A model generated the notes under the pieces. The model searched no databases and was not told the DNA's origin. It saw nothing but the letters and a program-made list of their open reading frames with translations. Shown here one piece after another: positions 25,234 to 33,351 of a DNA stretch of 45,750 nucleotides; the first letter of the stretch is position 1; each line of letters opens with the position of its first letter. The translations under genes were made by a program, and so were the position numbers. This stretch comes from a virus. The stretch spans positions 1-45,750 of the IMG/VR virus record IMGVR_UViG_3300031705_000011. One strand, written 5' to 3'.

Positions 25234-26031
25234 ATGGCAATTGATTTAAATGCAATTAGAAACAGACTAGACAGTCTACAAACGAAGGTAACAAAAACAG
25301 ATAACCTTTGGAAACCGAAACCAGGTAAACAACAAGTAAGAATAGTACCTTACATCCACAACGAATCCAACCCGTTTATTGAATTGTTCTTCCACTACGG
25401 ATTTGGTGGTAAGAATATCCTTTCACCTCAAACACATGGTGAGGCTGACCCATTAGTAGAGTTCGCTCAACAATTGAAGGCAACCGGTGATAGAAACGAT
25501 TGGAATTTATCAAAACAATTAACACCTAAGATGAGAACATACGTTCCAGTATTGGTTCGTGGTGAAGAATCTGAAGGAGTTAAATTTTGGGGATTCGGTA
25601 AAACAGTTTATCAGGAACTACTTGCGTTCTTCGCAGATCCTGATTATGGAGATTTAACTGACCCAATGAGTGGGAGAGATATCACCGTAGAATTCAAAAC
25701 AGCAAAAGAGTTAGGGAAAAACTACCCAGAAACTTACATCAGAGTAAAACCAAATCAAACATCTATCTCAGAAGATAAGAATATTTTAACAATGTTGAAA
25801 GACCAAATTGAGTTACCTTCAATGTTCAAAAAATATGATTATGATGAGATGAAAGGTTTATTGGAAACTTGGATGGAAACTGGGCAAGTAGGTGATACAG
25901 CAGAAGCTGAATCTACTCCGGCTCAACAACCACAATCAACTTCAAACAACACAAACGCACCTAAAGCATCTGTACCTTCTGGTAAGACTGCTGATGTAAA
26001 GGACGCATTTGATGATTTATTTAACAACTAA
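25234..26031 (+). CDS. 32: Single-stranded DNA-binding protein, gp32-like
   Basis: The product is 265 aa (T4 gp32 is 301 aa). The core has LWKPKPGKQQVRIVPYIHNE, then PFIELFFHYGFGG, PVLVRGEESEGVKFWGFGKT and PETYIRVKPNQTSI, the OB-fold block of gp32 in T4-type marine phages. The C-terminus is a Gln/Ser/Thr/Ala linker followed by the acidic tip DVKDAFDDLFNN, which in gp32 docks helicase loader, polymerase and recombination partners. The T4 zinc-binding Cys cluster is not visible: there is no Cys in the core. gp32 coats ssDNA in replication and recombination. It lies directly upstream of uvsX. Confidence 0.9.
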   Translation: MAIDLNAIRNRLDSLQTKVTKTDNLWKPKPGKQQVRIVPYIHNESNPFIELFFHYGFGGKNILSPQTHGEADPLVEFAQQLKATGDRNDWNLSKQLTPKMRTYVPVLVRGEESEGVKFWGFGKTVYQELLAFFADPDYGDLTDPMSGRDITVEFKTAKELGKNYPETYIRVKPNQTSISEDKNILTMLKDQIELPSMFKKYDYDEMKGLLETWMETGQVGDTAEAESTPAQQPQSTSNNTNAPKASVPSGKTADVKDAFDDLFNN

Positions 26032-26043
26032 AAATTAAGATAT

Positions 26044-27165
26044 ATGGCAACGAATCGTGATGAATTATCCTCACTTCTCGCCGATAATCTTAATAAAAAG
26101 TTCAAAGGACAAGCACAGGCTGCTTATTTCTTAGATGGCTCAGAACAGACACCCACCGACTTAACGGAGTGGGTGTCTACTGGGGATGATATGCTAGACT
26201 TAGCAATATCGAATCGACCTAACGGTGGATTTCCTGTCGGACGAATAGTTGAAGTTACGGGTTTAGAAGCAAGTGGAAAATCTCTACTATCAGCACATAC
26301 ATTAGCAAACTGCCAGAAGAAGGGTGGGTTAGCAGTGTACATTGATACAGAGAACGCAATCAATCAAGAGTTTTTAGAAGCATTAGGTATTGATACCGCC
26401 AAGTTACTTTATGTACCTATGGAAACGGTGGAAGATATATTTGCAGCTATGGATTCTATTATTGAATCAGTAAGAAAATCAGATAAGAAAAGATTAGTAA
26501 CAATTGTAGTTGATTCAGTCGCTGCAGCAACCACTAAAGTGGAACTTGCAGCTGATTATGACCAAGCGGGTTACGCAACCCAAAAGGCTATAATCATTTC
26601 AAAAGCAATGAGAAAGATTACTAACCTTATTGGAAGAGAGAGAATCTTAGTGGTATTTACAAATCAACTGAGAGTTAGGTTGGGTGTATCCTTTGGAGAC
26701 CCATACACAACCTCAGGTGGTAAAGCATTAGGGTTTCACGCATCTTGTAGATTGAGAATGAAACAGATGGGTAAACTTAACGCTAAAATTGGTGGAGTTG
26801 AACAGGCAGTTGGAATTAAGACAAGAGTTCAGGTTATTAAAAACCGAATGGGCCCACCATTACGTTCAATAGATTTTGAAATATACTTTGATAGGGGAAT
26901 TGATAGATATGCTTCATGGCTTAACACTATGAAAACATATAAGTTACTAGAACAAGGTGGTGCATGGTACACATGGACTTCTAAAGATACTGGTGAGATT
27001 ATTAAATTTCAAGCAAAGGATTTCGAAAAGAAATTGGATGAGAATCCAGCAATTAAAGAGGAAATATATAAACAAATCTGTGATGCATACATTTTGGGGT
27101 ACAAAGAAGCATCCCGAAACGCAAACACAGATACAACTCAATTAGATGATGGACACGAAATATAA
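26044..27165 (+). CDS. uvsX: RecA-like recombinase UvsX
   Basis: The product is 373 aa (T4 UvsX is 391 aa). Walker A is GLEASGKS (73-80), Walker B is VTIVVDS (Asp156), and there is a FTNQLR switch motif and the TSGGKALGFHAS stretch of RecA/UvsX proteins. UvsX forms filaments on gp32-cleared ssDNA and catalyses strand exchange, driving recombination-dependent replication and repair. It starts 12 bp after gp32 and overlaps the exonuclease gene by 20 bp, consistent with one recombination-replication operon. The C-terminus is acidic (TTQLDDGHEI). Confidence 0.93.
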   Translation: MATNRDELSSLLADNLNKKFKGQAQAAYFLDGSEQTPTDLTEWVSTGDDMLDLAISNRPNGGFPVGRIVEVTGLEASGKSLLSAHTLANCQKKGGLAVYIDTENAINQEFLEALGIDTAKLLYVPMETVEDIFAAMDSIIESVRKSDKKRLVTIVVDSVAAATTKVELAADYDQAGYATQKAIIISKAMRKITNLIGRERILVVFTNQLRVRLGVSFGDPYTTSGGKALGFHASCRLRMKQMGKLNAKIGGVEQAVGIKTRVQVIKNRMGPPLRSIDFEIYFDRGIDRYASWLNTMKTYKLLEQGGAWYTWTSKDTGEIIKFQAKDFEKKLDENPAIKEEIYKQICDAYILGYKEASRNANTDTTQLDDGHEI

Positions 27166-28183
27166 AGAAATATTCAGCAATCTATCAGAGACAAAGCATG
27201 GCGATGTTAATGATAAAGTAATGATTGTTGATGGTCTTAATATGTTTATCAGATGTTTTGGAGCAGTTCCGACATTAAATGACGATGGGAATCACGTCGG
27301 CGGGGTAACAGGTTTTCTGTTATCCCTCGGCGCTCTTATCCGAAATAATAAACCTACTAGAGTTTTTATGGTATTTGATGGAAAGGGTGGTTCAACTCGT
27401 AGAAAGAAAATGTATAAAGGTTATAAGGAAGGTAGAACTGGGATGACTAAAGTAAACAGATTAGCTGGATACGAAGATTTAGAGGACCAGAAAGAATCTA
27501 TGAAGAACCAATTCAATACGTTGATGAGGTACTTAGATTTACTTCCACTTGATGTGTGTTTTGTAGATTATGTTGAAGCTGATGATATTATGGCATATGC
27601 TGCGAGGCATGTATTCAAAAAGGAAGTTATGATAATCTCATCTGATAAGGATTTCTTACAATTAGTTGATGATAGAATCTCTGTGTATCAACCAACCAAA
27701 AAGAAATGGATGCATCCTGATGATGTTTTAGATTTATATGGAGTTCCATCAAAGAACTTAGTGTATTTCAGAATATTCGATGGAGATAAATCAGATAATA
27801 TCCCCGGTGTTAAAGGGGTAGGACCTAAAACCATTATTAACAAATTACCATTCTTACAAGAAGATAATATGAGTATGGATAAATTGTTTGAAAATGTGTT
27901 AAAGTTAGATGATGAAAAGCTAAAGGCAAAGATAATGGATAGTAAAGATGTATTAACATTGAACTATGACTTAATGCAGTTAGAAGAACCTGATATGTTG
28001 AGTTCAGCAATAACATCAACTGTTCGTAGTATGATAGATTCGCCAATAGAAGGGTTAAACTCATTTCAGTTCAAAAAAGACTTTATGGTTGACAAACTAT
28101 ATACAGCCTTTAAGAATATTGAGGTGTGGTTAGCTAATACTTGGACTGAATTAGACACCTATTCAAAACAAACTAAGAAATAG
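27146..28183 (+). CDS. rnh: 5'-3' exonuclease / RNase H (FEN-1 family, T4 Rnh-like)
   Basis: The product is 345 aa (T4 RNase H is 305 aa). The metal-binding acidic set of the FEN/5'-exonuclease family is present in order: IVDG (Asp29), MVFDG (Asp78), VEADD (Glu144, Asp146, Asp147), SSDKD (Asp167, Asp169) and FDGDKSDNIPGVKGVGPKT (Asp214, Asp217 plus the H3TH motif). The enzyme removes RNA primers and 5' flaps from lagging strands, stimulated by gp32. Tandem ATGs at 27146 and 27149 make the exact start ambiguous by one codon. It overlaps uvsX by 20 bp. Confidence 0.92.
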   Translation: MMDTKYKEIFSNLSETKHGDVNDKVMIVDGLNMFIRCFGAVPTLNDDGNHVGGVTGFLLSLGALIRNNKPTRVFMVFDGKGGSTRRKKMYKGYKEGRTGMTKVNRLAGYEDLEDQKESMKNQFNTLMRYLDLLPLDVCFVDYVEADDIMAYAARHVFKKEVMIISSDKDFLQLVDDRISVYQPTKKKWMHPDDVLDLYGVPSKNLVYFRIFDGDKSDNIPGVKGVGPKTIINKLPFLQEDNMSMDKLFENVLKLDDEKLKAKIMDSKDVLTLNYDLMQLEEPDMLSSAITSTVRSMIDSPIEGLNSFQFKKDFMVDKLYTAFKNIEVWLANTWTELDTYSKQTKK

Positions 28184-28184
28184 C

Positions 28185-28215
28185 TTGTTAGTTTAAAATA
28201 AAATTTGTATATTTA
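28185..28215 (+). promoter_or_regulatory. Early-type promoter for gp41, probably giving a leaderless mRNA
   Basis: TTG (28185-28187), 20-bp spacer, TATATTTA (28208-28215). The gp41 ATG begins 7 bases after the -7 box, at about the expected transcription start. Confidence 0.75.
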
Positions 28216-28221
28216 CATCCT

Positions 28222-29580
28222 ATGGATAAATTCGGAAATAAATTTGGAACGAGCTTTCAAATCAAAATAATCTCAGCGCTACTATCTGACAGGGTATTCC
28301 TTCAAACGGTATATGATATATTATCACCAGATGCATTCGACTCGGATGCAAATGAGTGGTTGGTAAAGACTATACTAAAACATTTTGATGAATATAATGA
28401 ACTACCAACCTTAGATGTGTTTAAAGTTGAGATAGATAAGGTACAGAGGGATGTATTAAAACAATCGGTTTTAGACAACTTAAAGCAAGTTTGGAAGCAA
28501 ATTGAATCCGATGATTTGGATTACGTTAAAGAGCAAACGTTAGAGTTTTGTAAAAATCAAAACTTTAAGGGTGTTATTTTAGAATCTGTTCAATTACTTG
28601 AAGAAGGTAAATTTGATGTTATCAAAGAGAAGATTGATAACGCTATGAAGCAGGGGCAGGATACTGATATCGGTCATGAGTATAAGGCTGATGTAAAAGC
28701 CCGTTATGAGGAGAATATCAGAAATGTAATTCCGACTGGATGGGATGTTGTTGATGAATTAGTTGATGGTGGGTTTGGAAAAGGTGAACTTATACTATTT
28801 GCTGCACCTCCGGGTATTGGTAAATCGTGGGCATTAATTAATGTTGGAATGGCCGCTGTAAAAGCTGGTAAAACTGTAGTTCATTATACATTGGAGTTAA
28901 ATGAAGGGTATGTAGGTCAGAGGTATGATGCAATACTAACAGGTACTGCAGTACAAAACCTTAAATTTAACATTGAAGATGTTGAACGACAGGTTGCTAA
29001 TTTAGAAGGTGAGTTGATAGTAAAATATTGGCCAACTAAATCGGCAGGATTGAACGCAATGAGGGCTAGTTTGGATAAACTAATACTACAAGGTAAGAAA
29101 CCTGATGTAATAATTTGTGATTACGCTGATTTACTGAAAGGGAATAGTAGAAAGGAACGACATGAAGAGTTAGAGGAATTGGTGGAAGGTTTAAGAGGAA
29201 TTGCTGGTGAATATGAATGTCCGTTATATACAGCATCACAGATTAATAGAAGTGGAGCAGACCAAGATGTTATTACAGGTACATCAATCGCAGGTTCATT
29301 CTCTAAGTTAATGACCGCTGATTTCGTAGTTTCATTGAGTAGAAAAATCGAAGATAAATTAGCAGGAACGGGTCGATGGCACGTTATTAAAAATAGATTC
29401 GGACCGGATGGAATGACTCTACCTTCTAAAGCAAATATGAGTAACGGTAGGATGAGTATTTATTCAGATGATTCCATTGATGGTCAAAATACCAAAACGG
29501 AGATGAACAAAGGGGAGAGTATGGTACGAAAGAATTTGTTACAAAAATACAATGAATTGAATAATGATATTGATTTTTAA
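28222..29580 (+). CDS. 41: Replicative DNA helicase, gp41-like (DnaB family)
   Basis: The product is 452 aa (T4 gp41 is 475 aa). The N-terminal domain (about 1-130) is followed by the RecA-like motor: PTGWDVVDELVDGGFGKGEL, Walker A APPGIGKS (195-202), YTLELNE, Walker B PDVIICDY (Asp300), TASQINRSG and KNRFGPDG (arginine-finger region). It forms hexamers that unwind DNA 5'-3' ahead of gp43 and bind the primase. It starts almost at the predicted transcription start, and no later in-frame Met precedes the core, so leaderless translation is likely. The primase gp61 and loader gp59 were not found in this window. Confidence 0.92.
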   Translation: MDKFGNKFGTSFQIKIISALLSDRVFLQTVYDILSPDAFDSDANEWLVKTILKHFDEYNELPTLDVFKVEIDKVQRDVLKQSVLDNLKQVWKQIESDDLDYVKEQTLEFCKNQNFKGVILESVQLLEEGKFDVIKEKIDNAMKQGQDTDIGHEYKADVKARYEENIRNVIPTGWDVVDELVDGGFGKGELILFAAPPGIGKSWALINVGMAAVKAGKTVVHYTLELNEGYVGQRYDAILTGTAVQNLKFNIEDVERQVANLEGELIVKYWPTKSAGLNAMRASLDKLILQGKKPDVIICDYADLLKGNSRKERHEELEELVEGLRGIAGEYECPLYTASQINRSGADQDVITGTSIAGSFSKLMTADFVVSLSRKIEDKLAGTGRWHVIKNRFGPDGMTLPSKANMSNGRMSIYSDDSIDGQNTKTEMNKGESMVRKNLLQKYNELNNDIDF

Positions 29581-29634
29581 TCCATACTTATAATCACCCA
29601 ATAAATAAATTACACTAAAAATAAAAAGAAATCT

Positions 29635-30627
29635 ATGTCAATATTTAAAGAAAGAGTAGCATATAAACCATTCGAATACCCTGAGTATTATACTGAAGGT
29701 TGGTTAAAGCAAGCACAAGCGTTTTGGTTACATACTGAAATCGCAATGCAGGGTGATATAAAGGATTGGAACGAGAATCTTAGTGAATCTGAGAAGAATT
29801 TAGTAGGGAATATCCTATTGGGATTTGCACAAACGGAATGTGCTGTTTCTGATTATTGGACTACAATGGTAACTGATTGGTTTCCAAAGTGGGAAATTAA
29901 GCAGATGGCTATAATGTTTGGTTCGCAGGAAACGATACATGCAACTGCATACTCTTACCTTAATGAATCATTGGGATTAGATGATTTTGATGGATTCCTA
30001 CATGAACCGACTATGGCTAACAAATTCGAATACCTAATGGGTACTGGTGGTAAATACACTTATAAGGATTTAGCAAAGAGTAGTGAGGCTAGAGAGGATG
30101 TAGCCCGTTCATTAGCAATATTCTCAGCATTCGCAGAAGGTGTGAGTTTATATAGTTCATTTGCAGTTTTATATAGTTTCCAAATGAGAAATTTATTAAA
30201 AGGTATTGGACAGCAAATGAAATGGTCTGTAAGGGATGAATCATTACATAGTAAAATGGGATGTCAGTTATTCAATCAACTGTGTTCAGAATACCCTGAA
30301 TTAAAAGAGGCTTCCAAATCATCAATAGAAGAGGCTGCCCGATTAATGATAGGAATGGAACATGAGTTTATTGATAAGATATTTGAAATGGGTGATTTAG
30401 AAAACCTAAAGAAGGATGATTTAAAGCATTTCATCTCAAAAAGAGGTAATGAGAAATTAAAAGAACTTGGATATGGTGGTATATTCGAATACGATGAAAA
30501 GAAAGCCGATGAATTGGATTGGTTTTACCATCTTACAGGTGGGGCAACACATACCGATTTCTTCGCAGTTAGACCTACTGATTATAGTAAACCTAACGAA
30601 GGCGATGATTTTAGTGATATGTGGTAA
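29635..30627 (+). CDS. nrdB: Class I ribonucleotide reductase small subunit NrdB
   Basis: The product is 330 aa. The diiron ligands and radical Tyr line up with class Ia enzymes: Glu68 (in TECA), Glu99 and His102 (QETIHATAY), radical Tyr106, Glu168 (FAEGVSLY), Glu202 and His205 (RDESLH). So this is a Tyr-radical enzyme, not a Mn/Fe Tyr-less form. It makes the radical used by NrdA for NDP-to-dNDP reduction, supplying precursors for phage DNA. The C-terminus (DDFSDMW) is the acidic/aromatic tail that docks onto NrdA. No intron interrupts it. It is followed by a MazG-like gene and nrdA. Confidence 0.93.
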   Translation: MSIFKERVAYKPFEYPEYYTEGWLKQAQAFWLHTEIAMQGDIKDWNENLSESEKNLVGNILLGFAQTECAVSDYWTTMVTDWFPKWEIKQMAIMFGSQETIHATAYSYLNESLGLDDFDGFLHEPTMANKFEYLMGTGGKYTYKDLAKSSEAREDVARSLAIFSAFAEGVSLYSSFAVLYSFQMRNLLKGIGQQMKWSVRDESLHSKMGCQLFNQLCSEYPELKEASKSSIEEAARLMIGMEHEFIDKIFEMGDLENLKKDDLKHFISKRGNEKLKELGYGGIFEYDEKKADELDWFYHLTGGATHTDFFAVRPTDYSKPNEGDDFSDMW

Positions 30628-30668
30628 GTAATAGTAATAATAATAATAATATAAAAAAACAAACAGTT

Positions 30669-30968
30669 ATGAAATTTAATGTATTAATTGATAATGTACT
30701 CGAATGGGCTGATGATAAATCAATTCTTAAACCAGAGAACGCAACTAAGCAGATGTTAAAAGTGATGGAAGAGGTTGGTGAGACCGCCGGAGCTCTTGCG
30801 AAGAACGACCAGCATGAATTAAAAGATGGTATTGGGGATTCATTTGTAACTCTAATCATTTTAGCAAAACAATGTGGGTTTACACCGGAAGAATGTTTGA
30901 CTGCTGCATGGGATGAGATAAAGGACCGTAAGGGAGTAACAACAAATGGGGTATTTATAAAAGCATGA
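30669..30968 (+). CDS. MazG-like nucleotide pyrophosphohydrolase
   Basis: The product is 99 aa from ATG 30669; a longer ORF from 30621 would add a low-complexity Asn run and overlaps nrdB, so I prefer 30669 (CAGTTATG context). Metal-binding motifs are VMEEVGET (Glu34, Glu35, Glu38) and DGIGDSF (Asp53, Asp57), the EExxE...DxxxD pattern of all-alpha NTP pyrophosphatases. These enzymes hydrolyse (d)NTPs or (p)ppGpp-type nucleotides. Its place between nrdB and nrdA suggests control of the nucleotide pool or removal of non-canonical dNTPs. The stop overlaps the nrdA start (ATGA), indicating coupled translation. Confidence 0.8.
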   Translation: MKFNVLIDNVLEWADDKSILKPENATKQMLKVMEEVGETAGALAKNDQHELKDGIGDSFVTLIILAKQCGFTPEECLTAAWDEIKDRKGVTTNGVFIKA

Positions 30969-32737
30969 AGAATTTAGCAGAAGATTTAGGATGGGAGCTC
31001 GGTGTAGATTTCCCAGAATGGGCAAACACAGAAATATACGTCAAAACCATCAGTAATGGGTATCTCTTAGCGGGAGAAACACCAAAGGATGCGTATTGGC
31101 GAGTTTGTACCACAGTAGCACGTAGATTAAATAAACCACAGATGGCATCTAAGTTTTTTGATTACGTTTGGAAGGGTTGGTTGAACTTAGCATCACCTGT
31201 ATTATCAAATACTGGTACTGATAGGGGATTACCTATTAGTTGCTTCGGTGTAGATGTAGCAGATTCAATACAAGATATTGGAACTAAGAATTTAGAAATG
31301 ATGTTGTTAGCTAAACATGGAGGTGGTGTTGGTATTGGTATTAATCAAATCAGACCAGCCGGAGCTAAAATTACACAGAATGGTACATCCGATGGTGTAG
31401 TTCCATTTTGTAAGATATACGACTCTACTGTTATAGCAACCAATCAAGGTTCTGTAAGACGTGGTGCAGCATCTGTAAACTTAAACATAGAGCATTCTGA
31501 TTTTGATGAATGGATTGATATCCGTGAACCAAAGGGTGATGTGAACCGACAGTGTTTAAATCTACACCAATGTGTAGTTGTTGGTGATAAGTTTATGAGA
31601 AAGTTAGAAGATGGCGATGAAGAGGCTCGTAGAAAGTGGGGTAAGGTAATCGCAAAGCGTAAAGCAACAGGTGAACCTTATATTATGTATAAAGGTAATG
31701 TTAATAAACAAAACCCAGAAGCATATAAGAAAAATGGATTAAAAGTACATATGACGAACATTTGTTCTGAAATTACTTTACATACAGATGAAAATCACTC
31801 ATTTGTTTGCTGTTTATCATCACTAAACTTATCTAAATATGATGAGTGGAAAGATACTGATTTAGTATATACCGCTACATGGTTTTTAGATGGTGTACTT
31901 GAGGAATTTATACAAAAGGCTAAGAATATGAGAGGATTTGAAAACTCTGTACGTTCAGCACAAAAAGGTAGAGCATTAGGATTAGGTGTATTAGGGTGGC
32001 ATACTTACTTACAACAAAGAGGTATTCCGTTTGATTCATTAACTTCTCAATTTGAAACTCGTAAGATATTTTCTCAAATGAAAATCGAATCTGAAAGAGC
32101 GAGTAGAGATATGGCAGAGGAAATGGGTGAACCATTATGGTGTGTTGGTCAATCAATGAGAAATACTCATTTAAGAGCAATCGCTCCAACTGTATCTAAT
32201 TCTAAACTGAGTGGTAATGTTTCTCCGGGTATTGAACCTTGGGCTGCAAATGTATTCACCGAACAAACATCAAAAGGAACGTTCATCAGAAAAAACAAAG
32301 AATTAGAAAAAGTTCTTCGTAAGATTGGTATGAATAATAAAGATACTTGGGATACGATTCTTGCAGATGAAGGTAGTGTTCAAGGATTAACTGAATTGGA
32401 TAATTGGGTTTTCTGTGATGGTAAGATTATTAGTAGAGATGATGTTAAAGAATTATCTGTAACTGATGAAATTAAGGATGTATTTAAAACATTCAAAGAA
32501 ATCAATCAGCTGGAATTAGTTAGACAGGCTGGAATTAGACAGCAGTATATAGACCAATCGGTATCGCTTAATTTGGCATTCCCATCAGTAGCAACACCAA
32601 AATGGATGAATACTGTACATATGGAGGCGTGGAAGCAAGGTGTAAAAACACTTTACTATACACGAACTGAATCAGTATTAAGAGGTGATATTGCTGAAAG
32701 AGCAATGGACCCGGATTGTTTATCCTGTGATGGGTAA
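30965..32737 (+). CDS. nrdA: Class I ribonucleotide reductase large subunit NrdA
   Basis: The product is 590 aa, shorter than E. coli NrdA (761 aa), with no N-terminal ATP-cone, so the usual dATP overall-activity switch is probably missing. Catalytic residues are visible: Cys93 (PISCFG) and Cys282/283 (VCCLSS) as the redox pair, NICSE (Asn265, Cys267, Glu269) as the active-site loop, the radical-relay Tyr pair (TLYYTRTES, Tyr564-565) and the C-terminal shuttle Cys pair DCLSC (Cys585, Cys588). It reduces ribonucleotides, with electrons probably from the thioredoxin encoded next. It overlaps the MazG-like stop by 4 bp. Confidence 0.93.
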   Translation: MKNLAEDLGWELGVDFPEWANTEIYVKTISNGYLLAGETPKDAYWRVCTTVARRLNKPQMASKFFDYVWKGWLNLASPVLSNTGTDRGLPISCFGVDVADSIQDIGTKNLEMMLLAKHGGGVGIGINQIRPAGAKITQNGTSDGVVPFCKIYDSTVIATNQGSVRRGAASVNLNIEHSDFDEWIDIREPKGDVNRQCLNLHQCVVVGDKFMRKLEDGDEEARRKWGKVIAKRKATGEPYIMYKGNVNKQNPEAYKKNGLKVHMTNICSEITLHTDENHSFVCCLSSLNLSKYDEWKDTDLVYTATWFLDGVLEEFIQKAKNMRGFENSVRSAQKGRALGLGVLGWHTYLQQRGIPFDSLTSQFETRKIFSQMKIESERASRDMAEEMGEPLWCVGQSMRNTHLRAIAPTVSNSKLSGNVSPGIEPWAANVFTEQTSKGTFIRKNKELEKVLRKIGMNNKDTWDTILADEGSVQGLTELDNWVFCDGKIISRDDVKELSVTDEIKDVFKTFKEINQLELVRQAGIRQQYIDQSVSLNLAFPSVATPKWMNTVHMEAWKQGVKTLYYTRTESVLRGDIAERAMDPDCLSCDG

Positions 32738-32744
32738 CGATAAT

Positions 32745-32820
32745 GTGGTCTAACGACCACCTTTAGGACCGTTATTCGTAACGGAGAGATGGGGGGTTCG
32801 CTACCCCCATTTCATTTTTA
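32745..32820 (+). terminator. Three-hairpin structured RNA between nrdA and thioredoxin, the last terminator-like
   Basis: Hairpin 1: GTGGTC-TAAC-GACCAC (32745-32760). Hairpin 2: CCGTTA-TTCG-TAACGG (32769-32784), a stable UUCG tetraloop. Hairpin 3: ATGGGGG / CCCCCAT (32789-32810), followed by a T-rich tail TTTCATTTTTAAT. Only the third looks like a rho-independent terminator. Together they could also protect the nrdA 3' end or reduce read-through to trx. Confidence 0.7.
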
Positions 32821-32843
32821 ATAACATTTAAAACAACAATAAT

Positions 32844-33083
32844 ATGAAATATTTATACTTTTCGGCCGAATGGTGTGGCCCATGTAAAACACTAAGCCCG
32901 ATTATGGCTCAAGTAGGACAATCGGTTACTGTTCAAAAAATCGATGTAGATTCCCAACCGGATGTAGCTACACAATATAATGTTAAAAATATACCAACTG
33001 TGATATTAATAAATGATGGTGTGGTAGTACAACGGTTCATAGGAGTGCAGCAAGCATCTACTTATATAAATGCAGCAAAATAA
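32844..33083 (+). CDS. Thioredoxin / glutaredoxin-like protein
   Basis: The product is 79 aa, a minimal thioredoxin fold (host thioredoxins are about 105 aa). The active site is WCGPC (Trp10-Cys14) and the cis-proline is in KNIPTV (Pro51), with VQRFIGVQ near the end. The WCGPC motif marks it as thioredoxin type. It probably re-reduces the NrdA C-terminal cysteines, matching its place right after nrdA. A small domain lacking the first strand and helix is common in phage thioredoxins. Confidence 0.88.
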   Translation: MKYLYFSAEWCGPCKTLSPIMAQVGQSVTVQKIDVDSQPDVATQYNVKNIPTVILINDGVVVQRFIGVQQASTYINAAK

Positions 33084-33085
33084 AT

Positions 33086-33116
33086 TAGGAAAATCCAAAA
33101 AAGTTTTGTATATTTA
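33086..33116 (+). promoter_or_regulatory. Early-type promoter for the HTH gene
   Basis: TAG (33086-33088), 20-bp spacer, TATATTTA (33109-33116). The predicted start (about 33123) lies after the ATG at 33070, which supports 33142 as the real start of the next gene. Confidence 0.7.
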
Positions 33117-33141
33117 CAATAATAAAAAGTTACGAAGAACA

Positions 33142-33345
33142 ATGGCATTAAGAGGAGAATCACACCCAGCACATAAACTTACCGAAGAGCAAGTGAAATC
33201 TATTAGAACCCTATATAAAATAGGACATCGAAACATAAAGGTTTTGGCGAGGAATAATGGAGTATCGTCAGCTAATATCCGTAGGATAGTGAAAGGTGAG
33301 ACTTGGAAACACTTGTTGTTTGGGGAATTTAACAATTATCAATAA
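33142..33345 (+). CDS. Small helix-turn-helix DNA-binding protein
   Basis: The product is 67 aa from ATG 33142. An upstream in-frame ATG (33070) lies before the promoter and overlaps trx, so it is rejected. Sequence: MALRGESHPAHKLTEEQVKS, then LYKIGHRNIKVLARNNGVSS and IRRIVKGETWKHL. The 'GE.HP..KLTEEQV..IR.LY ... LA...GVS...I..I..G..WKH' pattern is the HTH module often found as the DNA-binding tail of phage HNH homing endonucleases or alone. No nuclease motif is present, so this is either a regulator or a homing-endonuclease remnant. It is followed 6 bp later by the Mom-like gene. Confidence 0.75.
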   Translation: MALRGESHPAHKLTEEQVKSIRTLYKIGHRNIKVLARNNGVSSANIRRIVKGETWKHLLFGEFNNYQ

Positions 33346-33351
33346 TCAGTT

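Noticed and set aside
30621-30668. N-terminal extension of the MazG-like protein with an Asn run
   Set aside because: It encodes an AAT repeat in the intergenic spacer and overlaps the nrdB stop; the MazG domain starts at the 30669 ATG.
32745-32820. tRNA gene suggested by a GGGGG TTCGCTA CCCCC arm
   Set aside because: The loop lacks the conserved A58, the putative anticodon stem has a 6-base loop, and no acceptor stem pairs across the region.
32850-32857. TATTTATA inside the start of the thioredoxin gene (and at 23935-23942) as late promoters
   Set aside because: Both lie within coding sequence; occasional matches are expected in AT-rich DNA.
33070-33345. 91-aa version of the HTH protein starting at 33070
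   Set aside because: The early promoter at 33086-33116 lies downstream of that ATG and the extra residues translate the promoter; the start at 33142 fits the conserved N-terminus.
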